A stretch of DNA of 64,000 nt. Origin: Streptomyces sp. TLI_053 (GTDB lineage Bacteria > Actinomycetota > Actinomycetes > Streptomycetales > Streptomycetaceae). The stretch spans positions 8,335,501-8,399,500 of the forward strand of contig NZ_LT629775.1 in the NCBI RefSeq assembly GCF_900105395.1, written 5' to 3'. This document shows, one piece after another, positions 16,276 to 24,563 of the stretch. How positions within the stretch are numbered: the first letter of the stretch is position 1; every line of letters begins with the position of its first letter. The notes beneath the pieces were generated by a model, which was not told where the DNA came from, searched no databases, and saw only the letters and a list, made by a program, of their open reading frames with translations. Position numbers and translations under genes: made by a program.

Positions 16276-17175
16276 ATGCGGATCGGACTCCTGGGCACCG
16301 GCACCTGGGCGGAGCGGGTGCACGCGCCCGCCCTCGCGGAGCACCCCGGCGTCGAGTTCGCGGGCGTCTGGGGCCGTCGCCCCGAGGCGGCCGCCGCGCT
16401 CGGCGAGAAGTACGGCGTCCCCGGCCACACCGAGCTCGACCGGCTGCTCGCCGAGGTCGACGCCGTCTCGATCGCCCTCCCGCCGACCGTGCAGGCGGAC
16501 CTCGCGGTGCGCGCCGCCGAGGCCGGCTGCCACCTGCTGCTCGACAAGCCCGTCGCGCTCACCGTCCCCGACGCCCGCCGGGTGGTCGAGGCGGCCGAGG
16601 CGCACCGGGTGGCCTCCGTGGTGTTCTTCACCGTCCGCTTCGGTGGCGAGCAGCTGCCGTGGATCGAGGAGCAGGCCGCCGTCGGCGGCTGGTTCACCGG
16701 CCGCTCGGACTGGCTCGGCTCGGTCTTCGTCCCCGACTCCACCAGCGCGTACGCGGCCTCGCAGTGGCGCAAGGACAAGGGCGCGCTCTGGGACGTCGGC
16801 CCGCACGCCCTCTCGGTGCTGCTGCCCGTGCTCGGCGACGCGACCGCCGTCACCGCCGTGCCCGGCCCGCTGGACACCGTGCACCTGGTGCTGCGCCACG
16901 TCGGCGGTGCCTCCAGCACCCTCACGCTGAGCCTGACCGCGCCGGTCGCCGGTGGCGGCACCGCGATGGAGCTGCGCGGCGAGGCCGGCACCGTCCGGCT
17001 GCCGGAGCGCGGGGAGGGCCCGCACGCGGCCTTCCACCGCGCGCTGGACGCGCTCGCGACCGCCGCTCGCACCGGCGAGGCCCACCCCTGCTCGGCCGCG
17101 TTCGGCCTGCGCACCGTGGAGATCCTCGCCGCCGCGGAGCGTTCGCTCACGGCGGGCGCCACTGTCGAGGTCTGA
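16276..17175 (+). CDS. Gfo/Idh/MocA-family oxidoreductase
   Basis: A 299-residue NAD(P)-dependent dehydrogenase of the sugar/inositol type. The N-terminal Rossmann motif GLLGTGTW (about 4-11), the DAVSIALPP strand and the catalytic-region LLDKPVAL (Lys-Pro) near 92-99 are all present. The C-terminal alpha/beta domain binds the substrate. ATG is preceded by AGGAGC. It stands alone between two hairpins, without transport or isomerase partners, so the polyol or sugar substrate cannot be inferred. It is not closely similar to the second Gfo/Idh protein at 42-43 kb. Confidence 0.88.
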   Translation: MRIGLLGTGTWAERVHAPALAEHPGVEFAGVWGRRPEAAAALGEKYGVPGHTELDRLLAEVDAVSIALPPTVQADLAVRAAEAGCHLLLDKPVALTVPDARRVVEAAEAHRVASVVFFTVRFGGEQLPWIEEQAAVGGWFTGRSDWLGSVFVPDSTSAYAASQWRKDKGALWDVGPHALSVLLPVLGDATAVTAVPGPLDTVHLVLRHVGGASSTLTLSLTAPVAGGGTAMELRGEAGTVRLPERGEGPHAAFHRALDALATAARTGEAHPCSAAFGLRTVEILAAAERSLTAGATVEV

Positions 17176-17183
17176 GACGACTG

Positions 17184-17215
17184 GGGGCCGGGGCCGAGGA
17201 GCTGCCCCCGGCCCC
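17184..17215. terminator. GC-rich hairpin between convergent genes
   Basis: GGGGCCGGGG (17184-17193) and CCCCGGCCCC (17206-17215) form a 10-bp stem between the convergent Gfo/Idh and DUF2199 genes. Confidence 0.55.
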
Positions 17216-17245
17216 TCAGCCCCTCGGCGGCTCGGCCCCGGCCGC

Positions 17246-17779
17246 TCAGCCGCCCAGCAGCTGGTCCGCGAACGCGCGCACCCGCTCCGCCGTGATGCCC
17301 TCCCGCTGTTCCACCGCCAGCGGGTGGTCGGTCGGCTCCAGCTCGATCAGCGGGCGCAGGCCGACGGCCCGGGTGAGCACATGCGTCTTGAGCAGCAGCG
17401 TGGACCGGGGGTAGACCGGCAGCTCGGTGACCAGCCAGCCGAAGTACGGGGGCTCCTGCTCCCGGGCCAGGTCCTCCCACAGGTCGTGGGCCCGGGCGAA
17501 GTTCGGTTCGCTTAGCGACACCCAGACGCCCCACGAGAAGGTCTCGCCGGTGTCCCGCACCGGTATCTCGATCAGACCGTGGACGTAGAACTCCCGGCCC
17601 TTGATCACGCACTGGTCGGGGGTGAGCTCGCTGTCCCGGCGCCGGGCGTAACGCGGCTTCCAGCCCGTCGGGGCCGGGGAGCCGTAGGAGAGCGGCGGCC
17701 CGTCGTGCTGTTCGGCGCAGCAGGCGCAGGTGTGACCGGCGGCGGCGTCATGGTGGGCGGGGCTGTGCGTGGAGGACAT
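17246..17779 (-). CDS. DUF2199 domain protein
   Basis: A 177-residue cytoplasmic protein with the DUF2199 layout. An N-terminal cysteine cluster (HTCACCAEQHDG, about 16-27) probably binds a metal. The conserved core includes DQCVIKGREFYVHGLIEIPV, FSWGVWVSLSE and a PYFGWL segment, and PRSTLLLKTH follows. Biochemical function of the family is unknown. I place the start at ATG 17779; on this strand TATGCT lies seven bases before it, suggesting a leaderless message. It is divergent from the AraC gene. Confidence 0.85.
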   Translation of the reverse strand: MSSTHSPAHHDAAAGHTCACCAEQHDGPPLSYGSPAPTGWKPRYARRRDSELTPDQCVIKGREFYVHGLIEIPVRDTGETFSWGVWVSLSEPNFARAHDLWEDLAREQEPPYFGWLVTELPVYPRSTLLLKTHVLTRAVGLRPLIELEPTDHPLAVEQREGITAERVRAFADQLLGG

Positions 17780-17840
17780 GGCGCAGAGCATAAACGACCT
17801 GGTCGGAGCGGTTGTCGCCGCCCTGTGCGAGGGTGGAGGG

Positions 17841-18260
17841 GTGATCCTGGAGGACCTCGTCCGGCTGCGCCGGGCCCGTGACGCGATGGACCGCGACTAC
17901 GCGCTGCCGCTGGACGTGCCGGCGCTGGCGCGGGTGGCGCTGATGTCGCCGGGCCACTTCTCGCGCAGCTTCCGGGCCGCCTTCGGGGAGACCCCGTACA
18001 GCTATCTCATGACCCGGCGGATCGAGCGGGCCAAGGCGCTGCTGCGGCGTGGGGACCTCTCGGTGACGGAGGTGTGCTTCGCGGTGGGCTGCACCTCGCT
18101 GGGGTCGTTCAGTTCGCGCTTCACCGAGCTGGTCGGGGAGAGCCCCAGCGCCTACCGGGCCCGGGACCACGAGGACGGCGCCGCGATCCCGGCCTGCTAC
18201 GCGAAGCTCTACACCCGACCGGTCAGGAACGGAGAAGCGCGTCGTCCGCCCCGCCCGTAG
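17841..18260 (+). CDS. AraC-family regulator
   Basis: A 139-residue regulator consisting almost only of the two helix-turn-helix motifs: LDVPALARVALMSPGHFSRS, then LSVTEVCFAVGCTSLGSFSSRF. Single-domain AraC proteins of this type are common in actinobacteria and usually control a neighbouring VOC protein. The VOC gene starts 10 bp downstream. GTG 17841 gives the family's usual beginning (ILEDLVRLRRARDAMDRDY). ATG 17769 in the same frame would overlap the divergent DUF2199 gene. Confidence 0.87.
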   Translation: MILEDLVRLRRARDAMDRDYALPLDVPALARVALMSPGHFSRSFRAAFGETPYSYLMTRRIERAKALLRRGDLSVTEVCFAVGCTSLGSFSSRFTELVGESPSAYRARDHEDGAAIPACYAKLYTRPVRNGEARRPPRP

Positions 18261-18270
18261 CGTGAGGCGC

Positions 18271-18687
18271 ATGGACATCAAGCTTTCACAGTGCTTCATC
18301 GCCGTCGACGACCACGACAAGGCGCTCGCCTTCTACCGCGACATCCTCGGCCTGGAGGTGCGCAACGACGTCGGGTTCGAGAACATGCGCTGGGTGACGG
18401 TCGGCGCGCCCTCGCAGCCCGAGGTGGACATCGTGCTCGAACCGCCGCTGGCGGACCCGAACGCCTCGGAGGCCGACCGGCAGGCCATGGCTGAGCTGCT
18501 GGCCAAGGGGCTGCTGCGGGCGGTCATCTTCGCCACCGAGGACTGCGACGCGACCTTCGAGCGGATCCGCGCGGCGGGCGGCGAGGTGCTCCAGGAGCCG
18601 ATCGACCAGCCGTACGGCGTGCGGGACTGCGCCTTCCGCGACCCGGCCGGGAACATGCTGCGGTTCACCCAGCGGAAGCCGAAGTAG
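18271..18687 (+). CDS. VOC-superfamily (glyoxalase/bleomycin-resistance fold) protein
   Basis: A 138-residue paired beta-alpha-beta-beta-beta protein. The typical openings FIAVDDHDKALAFYRDILG and the closing YGVRDCAFRDPAGNMLRF are intact, with metal-ligand-type positions near residues 7 and 123. It is translated 10 bp after the AraC stop from ATG 18271 with GAGG upstream. AraC-VOC pairs are frequent in Streptomyces; the VOC protein is probably a small-molecule-modifying or binding enzyme under AraC control, with unknown substrate. Convergent with the membrane protein gene across the 68-bp palindrome. Confidence 0.88.
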   Translation: MDIKLSQCFIAVDDHDKALAFYRDILGLEVRNDVGFENMRWVTVGAPSQPEVDIVLEPPLADPNASEADRQAMAELLAKGLLRAVIFATEDCDATFERIRAAGGEVLQEPIDQPYGVRDCAFRDPAGNMLRFTQRKPK

Positions 18688-18717
18688 GGCGGTGCCCCGC
18701 TGAGGGGCGGAGGCTGC

Positions 18718-18785
18718 CCGAGGGCACTTTGCAAAGTCCTGGCGCACTTTGCAAAGTGCGCCAGGACTTTGCAAAGTGCCCTCGG
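18718..18785. repeat. 68-bp perfect palindrome made of three ACTTTGCAAAGT units
   Basis: Every base from 18718 pairs with its partner to 18785 around the centre 18751/18752. Three copies of the 12-bp palindrome ACTTTGCAAAGT lie at 18726-18737, 18746-18757 and 18766-18777, exactly 20 bp apart. It falls between convergent genes (VOC ends 18687, membrane protein ends 18899), so a bidirectional terminator is one explanation. Regular spacing of internally symmetric, locally AT-rich units fits a protein-binding array instead. Confidence 0.9.
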
Positions 18786-18898
18786 CGCCCACCCCCGACG
18801 CCCCTCCTCGCCCGACGACCGGCGAACGGGGAGGTGCCTCGGCACCTCGGCGCGCCCGCAGATCAGCCCGCGGATCAGCCCGCGGGTCAGCCCGCGGG

Positions 18899-20005
18899 TC
18901 AGCCCGTGTTGCCGCCCTGCGGTCGGCGGTCGGCGGGGCGGGCCGGGGGGATGACCGGGGCCCGGAAGTCGCGCGGGCCGCTCCACAGTGCCGGGACGGC
19001 GTCGCTGCGGCGGGCCAGCTCGTAGGCCAGCGGCTCGTAGTTCACCCGCCACCCCTGGAAGTGCGGCCACGCCTCGTGGGCGGGCCGTTCGTGGGGGAAG
19101 CCGGCCGCGGTGATGAGGGCCACGGCGGCGTCGAACTCGGTGTAGCTGAGGCGGATCGCGGTGTCCGGGGCCGGATCCGGGTCGAAGTCGACCCGCATCG
19201 AGCGCCCGATGTCGCGCAGCGCGGTGAACCCGGCCCGGAGCACCAGCCGGGCCTCCGGCGGTGCGCTGCGCGGGCTGATCGCCAGGTGGACGGCGGCGGC
19301 GTCCATGACGGTGATCAGCCCGACCACCCAGCTGCGGTTGGGCTGCGGGGAGCGGAAGGAGATCAGCACCGGGTAGTTGGAGTGGCTCTCGCCGAGGTCG
19401 GCGGCGAGGCGCTCCCAGTCCCGGTAGAGCTGGGGGAGGGCGGTCTCGGTGTCCACCAGGGACTGCCGGGCGAGCAGTTCCGGGCCCCAGGCGGGCTCGC
19501 CGGCCCGGGACTGGAGCAGGGTCACCTCCAGTTCGCGCCGGTTGTAGGCGGCGTAGAGGGTGGGCAGGTACGCGATCTGCAGGGCGATCACCAGCGGGCC
19601 GCTGGAGGCGGCGATGAAGTCGATCACGGAGAGGTGGAGCCGGTCGCCGCTGGCGAAGCCGAGGGTGAAGAGGCTGGAGCCGGCCTCGCGGAAGGACACC
19701 GACCAGTCCAGCCCCGAGGTGCCGTGCAGTATCAGCGTGTAGGAGATCAGCATTCCGCCGAGCCAGACGGCGAGCATGCCGGTCAGCATCAGCGGGGCCA
19801 GCCAGGTCTGGGCCCGGTCCTGCGCGCGGTAGGTGCCGAACGGCGCGGCGGCGAGTCGCAGCGCGGTGCGCAGGGCGCGCCAGAGACCGTGCACCAGGGA
19901 GCTGTACAGGCCGCGCGGGACGACGAGCGTGCGCAGGATGCTGCCGATGGTGAGCAGCAGGAGCAGCACGCCGGCGACGGTGTGGATCAACCTCATGGCG
20001 CTCAT
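18899..20005 (-). CDS. Conserved membrane protein, ion-channel-like layout
   Basis: A 368-residue protein. Hydrophobic segments lie at about residues 8-25, 65-90 and 140-165. Between them SFREAGSSLFTLGFASGD resembles a pore-type re-entrant stretch as in small K-channel-like proteins, though no TVGYG filter exists. The remaining 200 residues are cytoplasmic and helical. Similar proteins are widespread in streptomycetes and uncharacterised. The start is ATG 20005, with GGGACG about nine bases upstream; ATG 19996 is possible. It is divergent from the phosphotransferase gene, whose operator region lies directly upstream. Confidence 0.7.
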   Translation of the reverse strand: MSAMRLIHTVAGVLLLLLTIGSILRTLVVPRGLYSSLVHGLWRALRTALRLAAAPFGTYRAQDRAQTWLAPLMLTGMLAVWLGGMLISYTLILHGTSGLDWSVSFREAGSSLFTLGFASGDRLHLSVIDFIAASSGPLVIALQIAYLPTLYAAYNRRELEVTLLQSRAGEPAWGPELLARQSLVDTETALPQLYRDWERLAADLGESHSNYPVLISFRSPQPNRSWVVGLITVMDAAAVHLAISPRSAPPEARLVLRAGFTALRDIGRSMRVDFDPDPAPDTAIRLSYTEFDAAVALITAAGFPHERPAHEAWPHFQGWRVNYEPLAYELARRSDAVPALWSGPRDFRAPVIPPARPADRRPQGGNTG

Positions 20006-20051
20006 TGTGACGTCCCGTCGGCATTGACACGGCACCGCCGTCGGCTGAATG

Positions 20052-20071
20052 CTGAGCAAGCGCTTAGTCAG
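20052..20071. promoter_or_regulatory. TetR-type operator, identical to one at 31401
   Basis: CTGAGCAAGCGCTTAGTCAG is a 20-bp near-palindrome around AGCGCT. Its exact reverse complement occurs at 31401-31420 upstream of the SDR operon, and identity extends three more bases. It lies 80-99 bp upstream of the phosphotransferase start. Confidence 0.7.
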
Positions 20072-20116
20072 GGCTTGGTCGATGCTTGGCCGGCGCTTGG
20101 TCAGTGCTTGGTCGTC
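20062..20116. repeat. Five tandem 11-bp iterons (GCTTGGTCnnn)
   Basis: GCTTAGTC, GCTTGGTC, GCTTGGCC, GCTTGGTC and GCTTGGTC begin at 20062, 20073, 20084, 20095 and 20106, an exact 11-bp period. The first copy is the right half of the operator, so the half-site appears to have been amplified in phase with the DNA helix. Confidence 0.75.
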
Positions 20117-20150
20117 GACGACGCGGTCGGCGGACGGAGGGAGAGTGCCC

Positions 20151-21251
20151 GTGCCGGAGAGCAGGTCGGACAGCACACCGGAGAGCAGGTCGGGGCCCGC
20201 ACCGGAGCCAGGTCCGGAGCCCGCACCGGCGTCGCCGCAGGGGCTGGACCTGGGGCGATTGCGCGACCACCTGGAGCGCAGCCTGCCCGGTACGGTGGCC
20301 GGTCCGCTGCGGGCGCGGCTGATCGAGGGCGGCCGCTCCAACCTCAGCTACCGGCTCACCGACGGCGTCAACGACTGGGTGCTGCGCCGGCCGCCGCTCG
20401 GGCACGTGCTCGCCACCGCGCACGACATGGGCCGCGAGTACCGGGTGATGACGGCGCTGCGCGGCACCGGGGTGCCGGTGCCGGAGACGGTCCACCTGGA
20501 CCCGGGTACGGAGGTGCTCGGCGCCCCCTGGTACCTGATGGCCTTCGTGCCCGGCGTCGTGCACCGGGACGCCGAGGCCTTCGGCGCGCTCGGCGAGGCC
20601 CGGGTGCGGGCGGTGGGCGAGGCCCTGGTGAACACCCTCGCGACCCTGCACCGGATCGACCCGGCGGCGGTCGGGCTGGCCGGCTTCGGCCGTCCCGACG
20701 GCTATCTCGACCGTCAACTGCGGCGCTGGTCAAAACAGTTGGAGGCATCACGGAGCCGTGACCTGCCCGGCGTCGACCGGCTGCACGAACTGCTCACCGC
20801 CCGGCGGCCGGCCTCCCCGGCCCCGGCCCTGGTGCACGGGGACTACCGGCTCGACAACGTGCTGCTCCAGGAGCACGACGGGCGGGACGTCATCGGCGCC
20901 GTCCTGGACTGGGAGATGTCCACCCTCGGCGACCCGCTCACCGACGTCGGACTGCTGGTGATGTACACCGAACTGGCCGGTGCCGGCGGCGGACTCGTCC
21001 CGGCCGCGGCCACCGCGCCCGGCTTCCCGCGCAGCGCCGAACTCGTCGACCGCTACGCGCGGTCCACCGGCCGGGACGCCGCCGAACTCGACTGGTACGT
21101 GGCGTTCGCCGCCTACAAGCTCGCCGTCGTCGCCGAGGGCATCCACTACCGGTTCCGCCAGGGCCGAACCCTCGGCGCCGGGTTCGAACGGGCCGGCACG
21201 GCGGCGCCCGTCCTGATCGAGCACGGCCTCACCACGCTGAAGGGACACTGA
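20151..21251 (+). CDS. Phosphotransferase (APH family, ACAD10/11-like kinase)
   Basis: A 366-residue kinase-fold protein. The Brenner-type catalytic motif HGDYRLDNVLL (about 228-238) and the metal motif DWEMSTLGDPLTDVG (about 253-267) are intact, as is the N-terminal GGRSNLSYRL loop. Relatives fused or adjacent to acyl-CoA dehydrogenases phosphorylate 4-hydroxyacyl-CoA on the way to beta-oxidation; the acyl-CoA dehydrogenase gene here starts 3 bp after this stop. GTG 20151 is chosen because GGAGG lies nine bases upstream. The preceding 100 bp carry the operator and iterons. The first 25 residues are low-complexity Pro/Ser/Glu. Confidence 0.87.
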   Translation: MPESRSDSTPESRSGPAPEPGPEPAPASPQGLDLGRLRDHLERSLPGTVAGPLRARLIEGGRSNLSYRLTDGVNDWVLRRPPLGHVLATAHDMGREYRVMTALRGTGVPVPETVHLDPGTEVLGAPWYLMAFVPGVVHRDAEAFGALGEARVRAVGEALVNTLATLHRIDPAAVGLAGFGRPDGYLDRQLRRWSKQLEASRSRDLPGVDRLHELLTARRPASPAPALVHGDYRLDNVLLQEHDGRDVIGAVLDWEMSTLGDPLTDVGLLVMYTELAGAGGGLVPAAATAPGFPRSAELVDRYARSTGRDAAELDWYVAFAAYKLAVVAEGIHYRFRQGRTLGAGFERAGTAAPVLIEHGLTTLKGH

Positions 21252-21254
21252 CCG

Positions 21255-22466
21255 ATGGACTTCTCCTACGACCGCCGCACCCTCGAACTCCGCGACCGGC
21301 TGGAGGAGTTCATGGACCGGCAGGTGTACCCGGCCGAACCGGTGCTGGCCGCCCAGCTCGCCGACCCGGCCCGGCCGCGCTGGGAGATCCCGCCGGTGGT
21401 CGCCGACCTGCGGGTGGAGGCGCGCAAGCAGGGGCTGTGGAACCTCTTCCTGCCCGGCGAGCACGGCGCCGGACTCACCAACCTCCAGTACGCGCCGCTC
21501 GCCGAGATCACCGGCCGCAGCCCGCACCTCGCCCCGCCCGCCCTCAACTGCGCCGCCCCCGACACCGGGAACATGGAGCTGCTGGCCGGGTTCGGCACCG
21601 CCGAGCAGCGCGAACGCTGGCTGGAACCGCTGCTCGACGCCCGGATCCGCTCCGCCTTCGCGATGACCGAACCCGACGTCGCCTCCTCCGACGCCGCCAA
21701 CATCGCCACCCGGATCGTGCGCGACGGCGACGAGTACGTGGTCGACGGCCGCAAGTGGTACATCAGCGGCGCGATGAACCCCGACTGCCGCCTCCTGATC
21801 GTGATGGGCAAGACCGATCCCGGCGCCGAGCCGCACCGGCAGCAGAGCATGGTCCTGGTGCCGCGCGACACCCCCGGCGTCACCGTACGGCGCGGCATGA
21901 CCGTCTTCGGCTACGACGACGCCGACCACGGCGGCCACGCCGAGGTCACCTTCGAGGGCGTCCGGGTCCCGGCCGGGAACCTGCTCGGCGAGGAGGGCGC
22001 CGGCTTCGCCATCGCCCAGGCCCGCCTCGGCCCCGGCCGGATCCACCACTGCATGCGGGCCATCGGCATCGCGGAGCGGGCGCTCGAACTGACCTGTCGG
22101 CGCGTCCTGGACCGCAGTGCCTTCGGCGGACCGCTCGCCGAGCAGGGTGTCGTCCAGGACTGGATCGCCGAATCCCGGGTCCGGATCGAGCAGTTGAGGC
22201 TGCTGGTGCTGAAGACCGCCTGGCTGATGGACACCGTCGGCAACCGCGGCGCGCACACCGAGATCCAGGCCATCAAGATCGCCACACCGCGCACCGTCGA
22301 ATGGATCCTGGACAAGGCCGTCCAGGCCCACGGCGCCGCCGGTGTCAGCCAGGACACCCCGCTCGCCGCCCTGTGGGCGTTCAACCGCACGATCCGGATC
22401 GCCGACGGGCCGGACGAGGTGCACAAGCGCTCGCTCGCCCGGCGCGAGCTGCGTCGCTACCGCTGA
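21255..22466 (+). CDS. Acyl-CoA dehydrogenase
   Basis: A 403-residue flavoenzyme that introduces an alpha-beta double bond into an acyl-CoA. Visible blocks are the FAD-contact AMTEPDVASSDAANIATRI (about 136-154), DGRKWYISGA, the substrate-side GPGRIHHCMRAIGIAERA and the C-terminal QAHGAAGVSQDTPLA...DGPDEVHK, which is the ACAD11-like subgroup. It is coupled to the phosphotransferase gene 3 bp upstream. Together they suggest catabolism of hydroxylated or branched acyl chains, controlled by the operator at 20052. Confidence 0.92.
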   Translation: MDFSYDRRTLELRDRLEEFMDRQVYPAEPVLAAQLADPARPRWEIPPVVADLRVEARKQGLWNLFLPGEHGAGLTNLQYAPLAEITGRSPHLAPPALNCAAPDTGNMELLAGFGTAEQRERWLEPLLDARIRSAFAMTEPDVASSDAANIATRIVRDGDEYVVDGRKWYISGAMNPDCRLLIVMGKTDPGAEPHRQQSMVLVPRDTPGVTVRRGMTVFGYDDADHGGHAEVTFEGVRVPAGNLLGEEGAGFAIAQARLGPGRIHHCMRAIGIAERALELTCRRVLDRSAFGGPLAEQGVVQDWIAESRVRIEQLRLLVLKTAWLMDTVGNRGAHTEIQAIKIATPRTVEWILDKAVQAHGAAGVSQDTPLAALWAFNRTIRIADGPDEVHKRSLARRELRRYR

Positions 22467-22520
22467 CGGGGCGCCGTCGCCGCTCCGGTGCCGGGCGGCC
22501 GCCGCCCCCGGTACGCCCGC

Positions 22521-22557
22521 CCGGGTCGTGCCCGAGTAGTACCCGGGTACGACCCGG
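22521..22557. promoter_or_regulatory. Nested palindromes upstream of the lipase-like gene
   Basis: GTACCCGGGTAC (22539-22550) is a perfect 12-bp palindrome inside a wider inverted repeat CCGGGTCGT (22521-22529) / ACGACCCGG (22549-22557). It lies 55 bp after the acyl-CoA dehydrogenase stop and 106 bp before the next gene, so it may be an operator or a terminator. Confidence 0.4.
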
Positions 22558-22662
22558 CGGGTTGGCTCCGCGGTATGACGTCCACGCACCGCCCCGGCCC
22601 GTACTGTCGCCGTACGGGCCGGCCGGCGGACGGCGGGCCGCACGCCACGGGGAGCTGGGAGC

Positions 22663-23976
22663 ATGCGCGAGCGGGTGCAGGGACGAGCCGCACGGGGCCA
22701 CGGACGGGGACTGCGGACCGGCGTCGCGGTCGCCCTGGCGGCCACGGCCGTGCTGGGCGGCGCCGGGGCGGCGACGGCCCCGGCGGAGGCCGCGCCGGCG
22801 GTCGCCGAACGCCTGGCCCGGGCCGGACTGCCGCAGCCCACCGGCCCGTACGCGATCGGCACCACCGCGCTGCGGCTGGTCGACCACGGCCGGGACGACC
22901 CCTGGCAGCCGGGGCGGGACCGGGAGCTGATGATCAGCGTCTGGTACCCCGCCACCCGCCCCGTCCGGGCCGACGGGCGTGCCCGCTACATGGAGCCGCG
23001 CGCCGCCGGGCACTTCGGCGGCCCGGACGGCGCCGGCGTCTTCAACTACCGGACGGATCCGGGCCGCACCGACTGGTCCGGGGTCCGCACCCACGCCGGG
23101 CAGGACGCCCCGGCGCTGCCCGCCGCCCGGCCGCGCCCGGTGGTGCTCTACTCGGCGGGGCTCGGCGACCCCCGCACCTGGGGAACCGCGCTGGTCGAGG
23201 ACCTCGTCTCGCGCGGATACGTCGTGGTCACCGTCGACCACCCGTCCGACTCCTCCGCGGTGGCCTTCCCGGACGGCCGGCTGACCACCTCCGTCCTTCC
23301 CGCGCTGGCCGGCCAACCCGGCCTGGACGTCGGCGCGTTGCTCCGCAAGGCACTGGCGACCAGGGTCGCCGACACCCGCTTCGTGCTGGACGAGCTGGCC
23401 GCGCTGCGCACCGACCGGCGGCTGCCGCCCGCGCTGGCGGGATCGCTGGACCTCGACCGGATCGGCATGGTCGGCCACTCCGCCGGCGGCTTCACGGCCG
23501 CCCAGGCCATGCACGACGACCCCCGGATCAAGGCGGGCGTCAACCTGGACGGCCAACTGCACTTCCCCGGCCCCGACGGCACCGGGGTGCACCTGAGCAG
23601 CGTCGCCGAGGACGGCCTGGACCGCCCGTTCCTGCTGATGGGCACCGAGAGCGAGGACTCCGGCGGCTACCCGGGCCAGCCGGGCTGGGCCGCGTTCTGG
23701 CAGCACACCCGGGGCTGGAAGGCCGATGTCACCCTGCTCGGCTCGCAGCACGGTTCCTACACCGACGCGCAGTCGCTGCTGCCGCAGCTCGCCCGCCAGG
23801 GGGCCGTGCCGGAGGACGCCGTCCGCGCGGACATCGGCGACGTCCGGCCGGAGCGGGCGGTGCTCGCCACCCGGGCCTACGTCGGCTCGTTCCTCGACCG
23901 CTGGCTGCGCGGCCACGACGACCGCCTGCTGGACGGGCCCTCGCCGCTCTTCCCGGAGATGCGGTTCGAGCGCTGA
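22663..23976 (+). CDS. Secreted alpha/beta hydrolase (PAF-acetylhydrolase/lipase type)
   Basis: A 437-residue exported hydrolase. An Arg-rich start, hydrophobic core (about 20-35) and Ala-rich AEAAPA cleavage region form a signal peptide. The mature part has RELMISVWYPATRPVRAD, the oxyanion-type strand VVLYSAGLGDPRTWG, the nucleophile GHSAGG and a late LGSQHGSYTD histidine. This is the platelet-activating-factor-acetylhydrolase-like fold that cleaves short esters or lipid acetyl groups outside the cell. It starts at ATG 22663 after a weak GGGAG. It is not obviously part of the acyl-CoA dehydrogenase operon because of the palindromes between them. Confidence 0.83.
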   Translation: MRERVQGRAARGHGRGLRTGVAVALAATAVLGGAGAATAPAEAAPAVAERLARAGLPQPTGPYAIGTTALRLVDHGRDDPWQPGRDRELMISVWYPATRPVRADGRARYMEPRAAGHFGGPDGAGVFNYRTDPGRTDWSGVRTHAGQDAPALPAARPRPVVLYSAGLGDPRTWGTALVEDLVSRGYVVVTVDHPSDSSAVAFPDGRLTTSVLPALAGQPGLDVGALLRKALATRVADTRFVLDELAALRTDRRLPPALAGSLDLDRIGMVGHSAGGFTAAQAMHDDPRIKAGVNLDGQLHFPGPDGTGVHLSSVAEDGLDRPFLLMGTESEDSGGYPGQPGWAAFWQHTRGWKADVTLLGSQHGSYTDAQSLLPQLARQGAVPEDAVRADIGDVRPERAVLATRAYVGSFLDRWLRGHDDRLLDGPSPLFPEMRFER

Positions 23977-24009
23977 CACAACGTCAACTCCGCTCCCCAT
24001 ATAGGTGAT

Positions 24010-24435
24010 TCAGCGAATCTCTGAGCCCGGATTGGCGTCGTCCCAGCTCTGCCGCGAGTCGACGATCGCGTCGTGGTGGTCGTACGACCAGTCCGCCATG
24101 GCACGCACCAGATGGGTCAGGCTGTGTCCGAGCGGAGTCAGCTCGTAGTCCACCTGGGGCGGGATCGTCGGGTGGACGGTGCGCGAGACCAGGCCGTCGC
24201 GTTCCAGCCGGCGGACCGTCAGGGTCAGCATCCGCTGCGAGATCCCCGGCACACCGCGCTGGAGCTCACGGAACCGCCGTACCCCCTGGGCGAGTTCGAC
24301 CACCACCAGGACGGTCCAGCGGTCGCCGAGCCGGTTCAGCAGGTCACGGATGCCGCAGTCCTCACCGTCCTCGCACCAGACCACCGGCCGCGCTCCCTCG
24401 GCCGGGGTGGTTACCCCGGTGTGCCCCACTGACAT
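24010..24435 (-). CDS. HxlR-family transcriptional regulator
   Basis: A 141-residue winged-helix regulator. The hallmark DLLNRLGDRWTVLVVVELA (about 31-49), FRELQRGVPGISQRML and the wing VHPTIPPQVDYELTPLG are present. Cys21 and Cys27 precede the helix-turn-helix, in the region where redox or aldehyde-sensing HxlR proteins keep their cysteine. The start has GGAGG seven bases upstream. It is divergent from the NmrA-like gene, and HxlR genes typically control such a divergent oxidoreductase. Confidence 0.92.
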   Translation of the reverse strand: MSVGHTGVTTPAEGARPVVWCEDGEDCGIRDLLNRLGDRWTVLVVVELAQGVRRFRELQRGVPGISQRMLTLTVRRLERDGLVSRTVHPTIPPQVDYELTPLGHSLTHLVRAMADWSYDHHDAIVDSRQSWDDANPGSEIR

Positions 24436-24563
24436 CGAAGTGCCTCCTTATGTCGAACGCCCAGGTTATCGAGGATGGGGACCGGGCCGCCGAGCAGGGC
24501 GGACGGGGCCGGGCGGACGGACCGCACGGCCGGTACGGGATCGACAGGACTTCCGGAGGAACC

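Noticed and set aside
18718..18785. Palindrome as the end of an insertion sequence
   Set aside because: No transposase or second terminal repeat lies near, and symmetry is internal, not between two distant ends.
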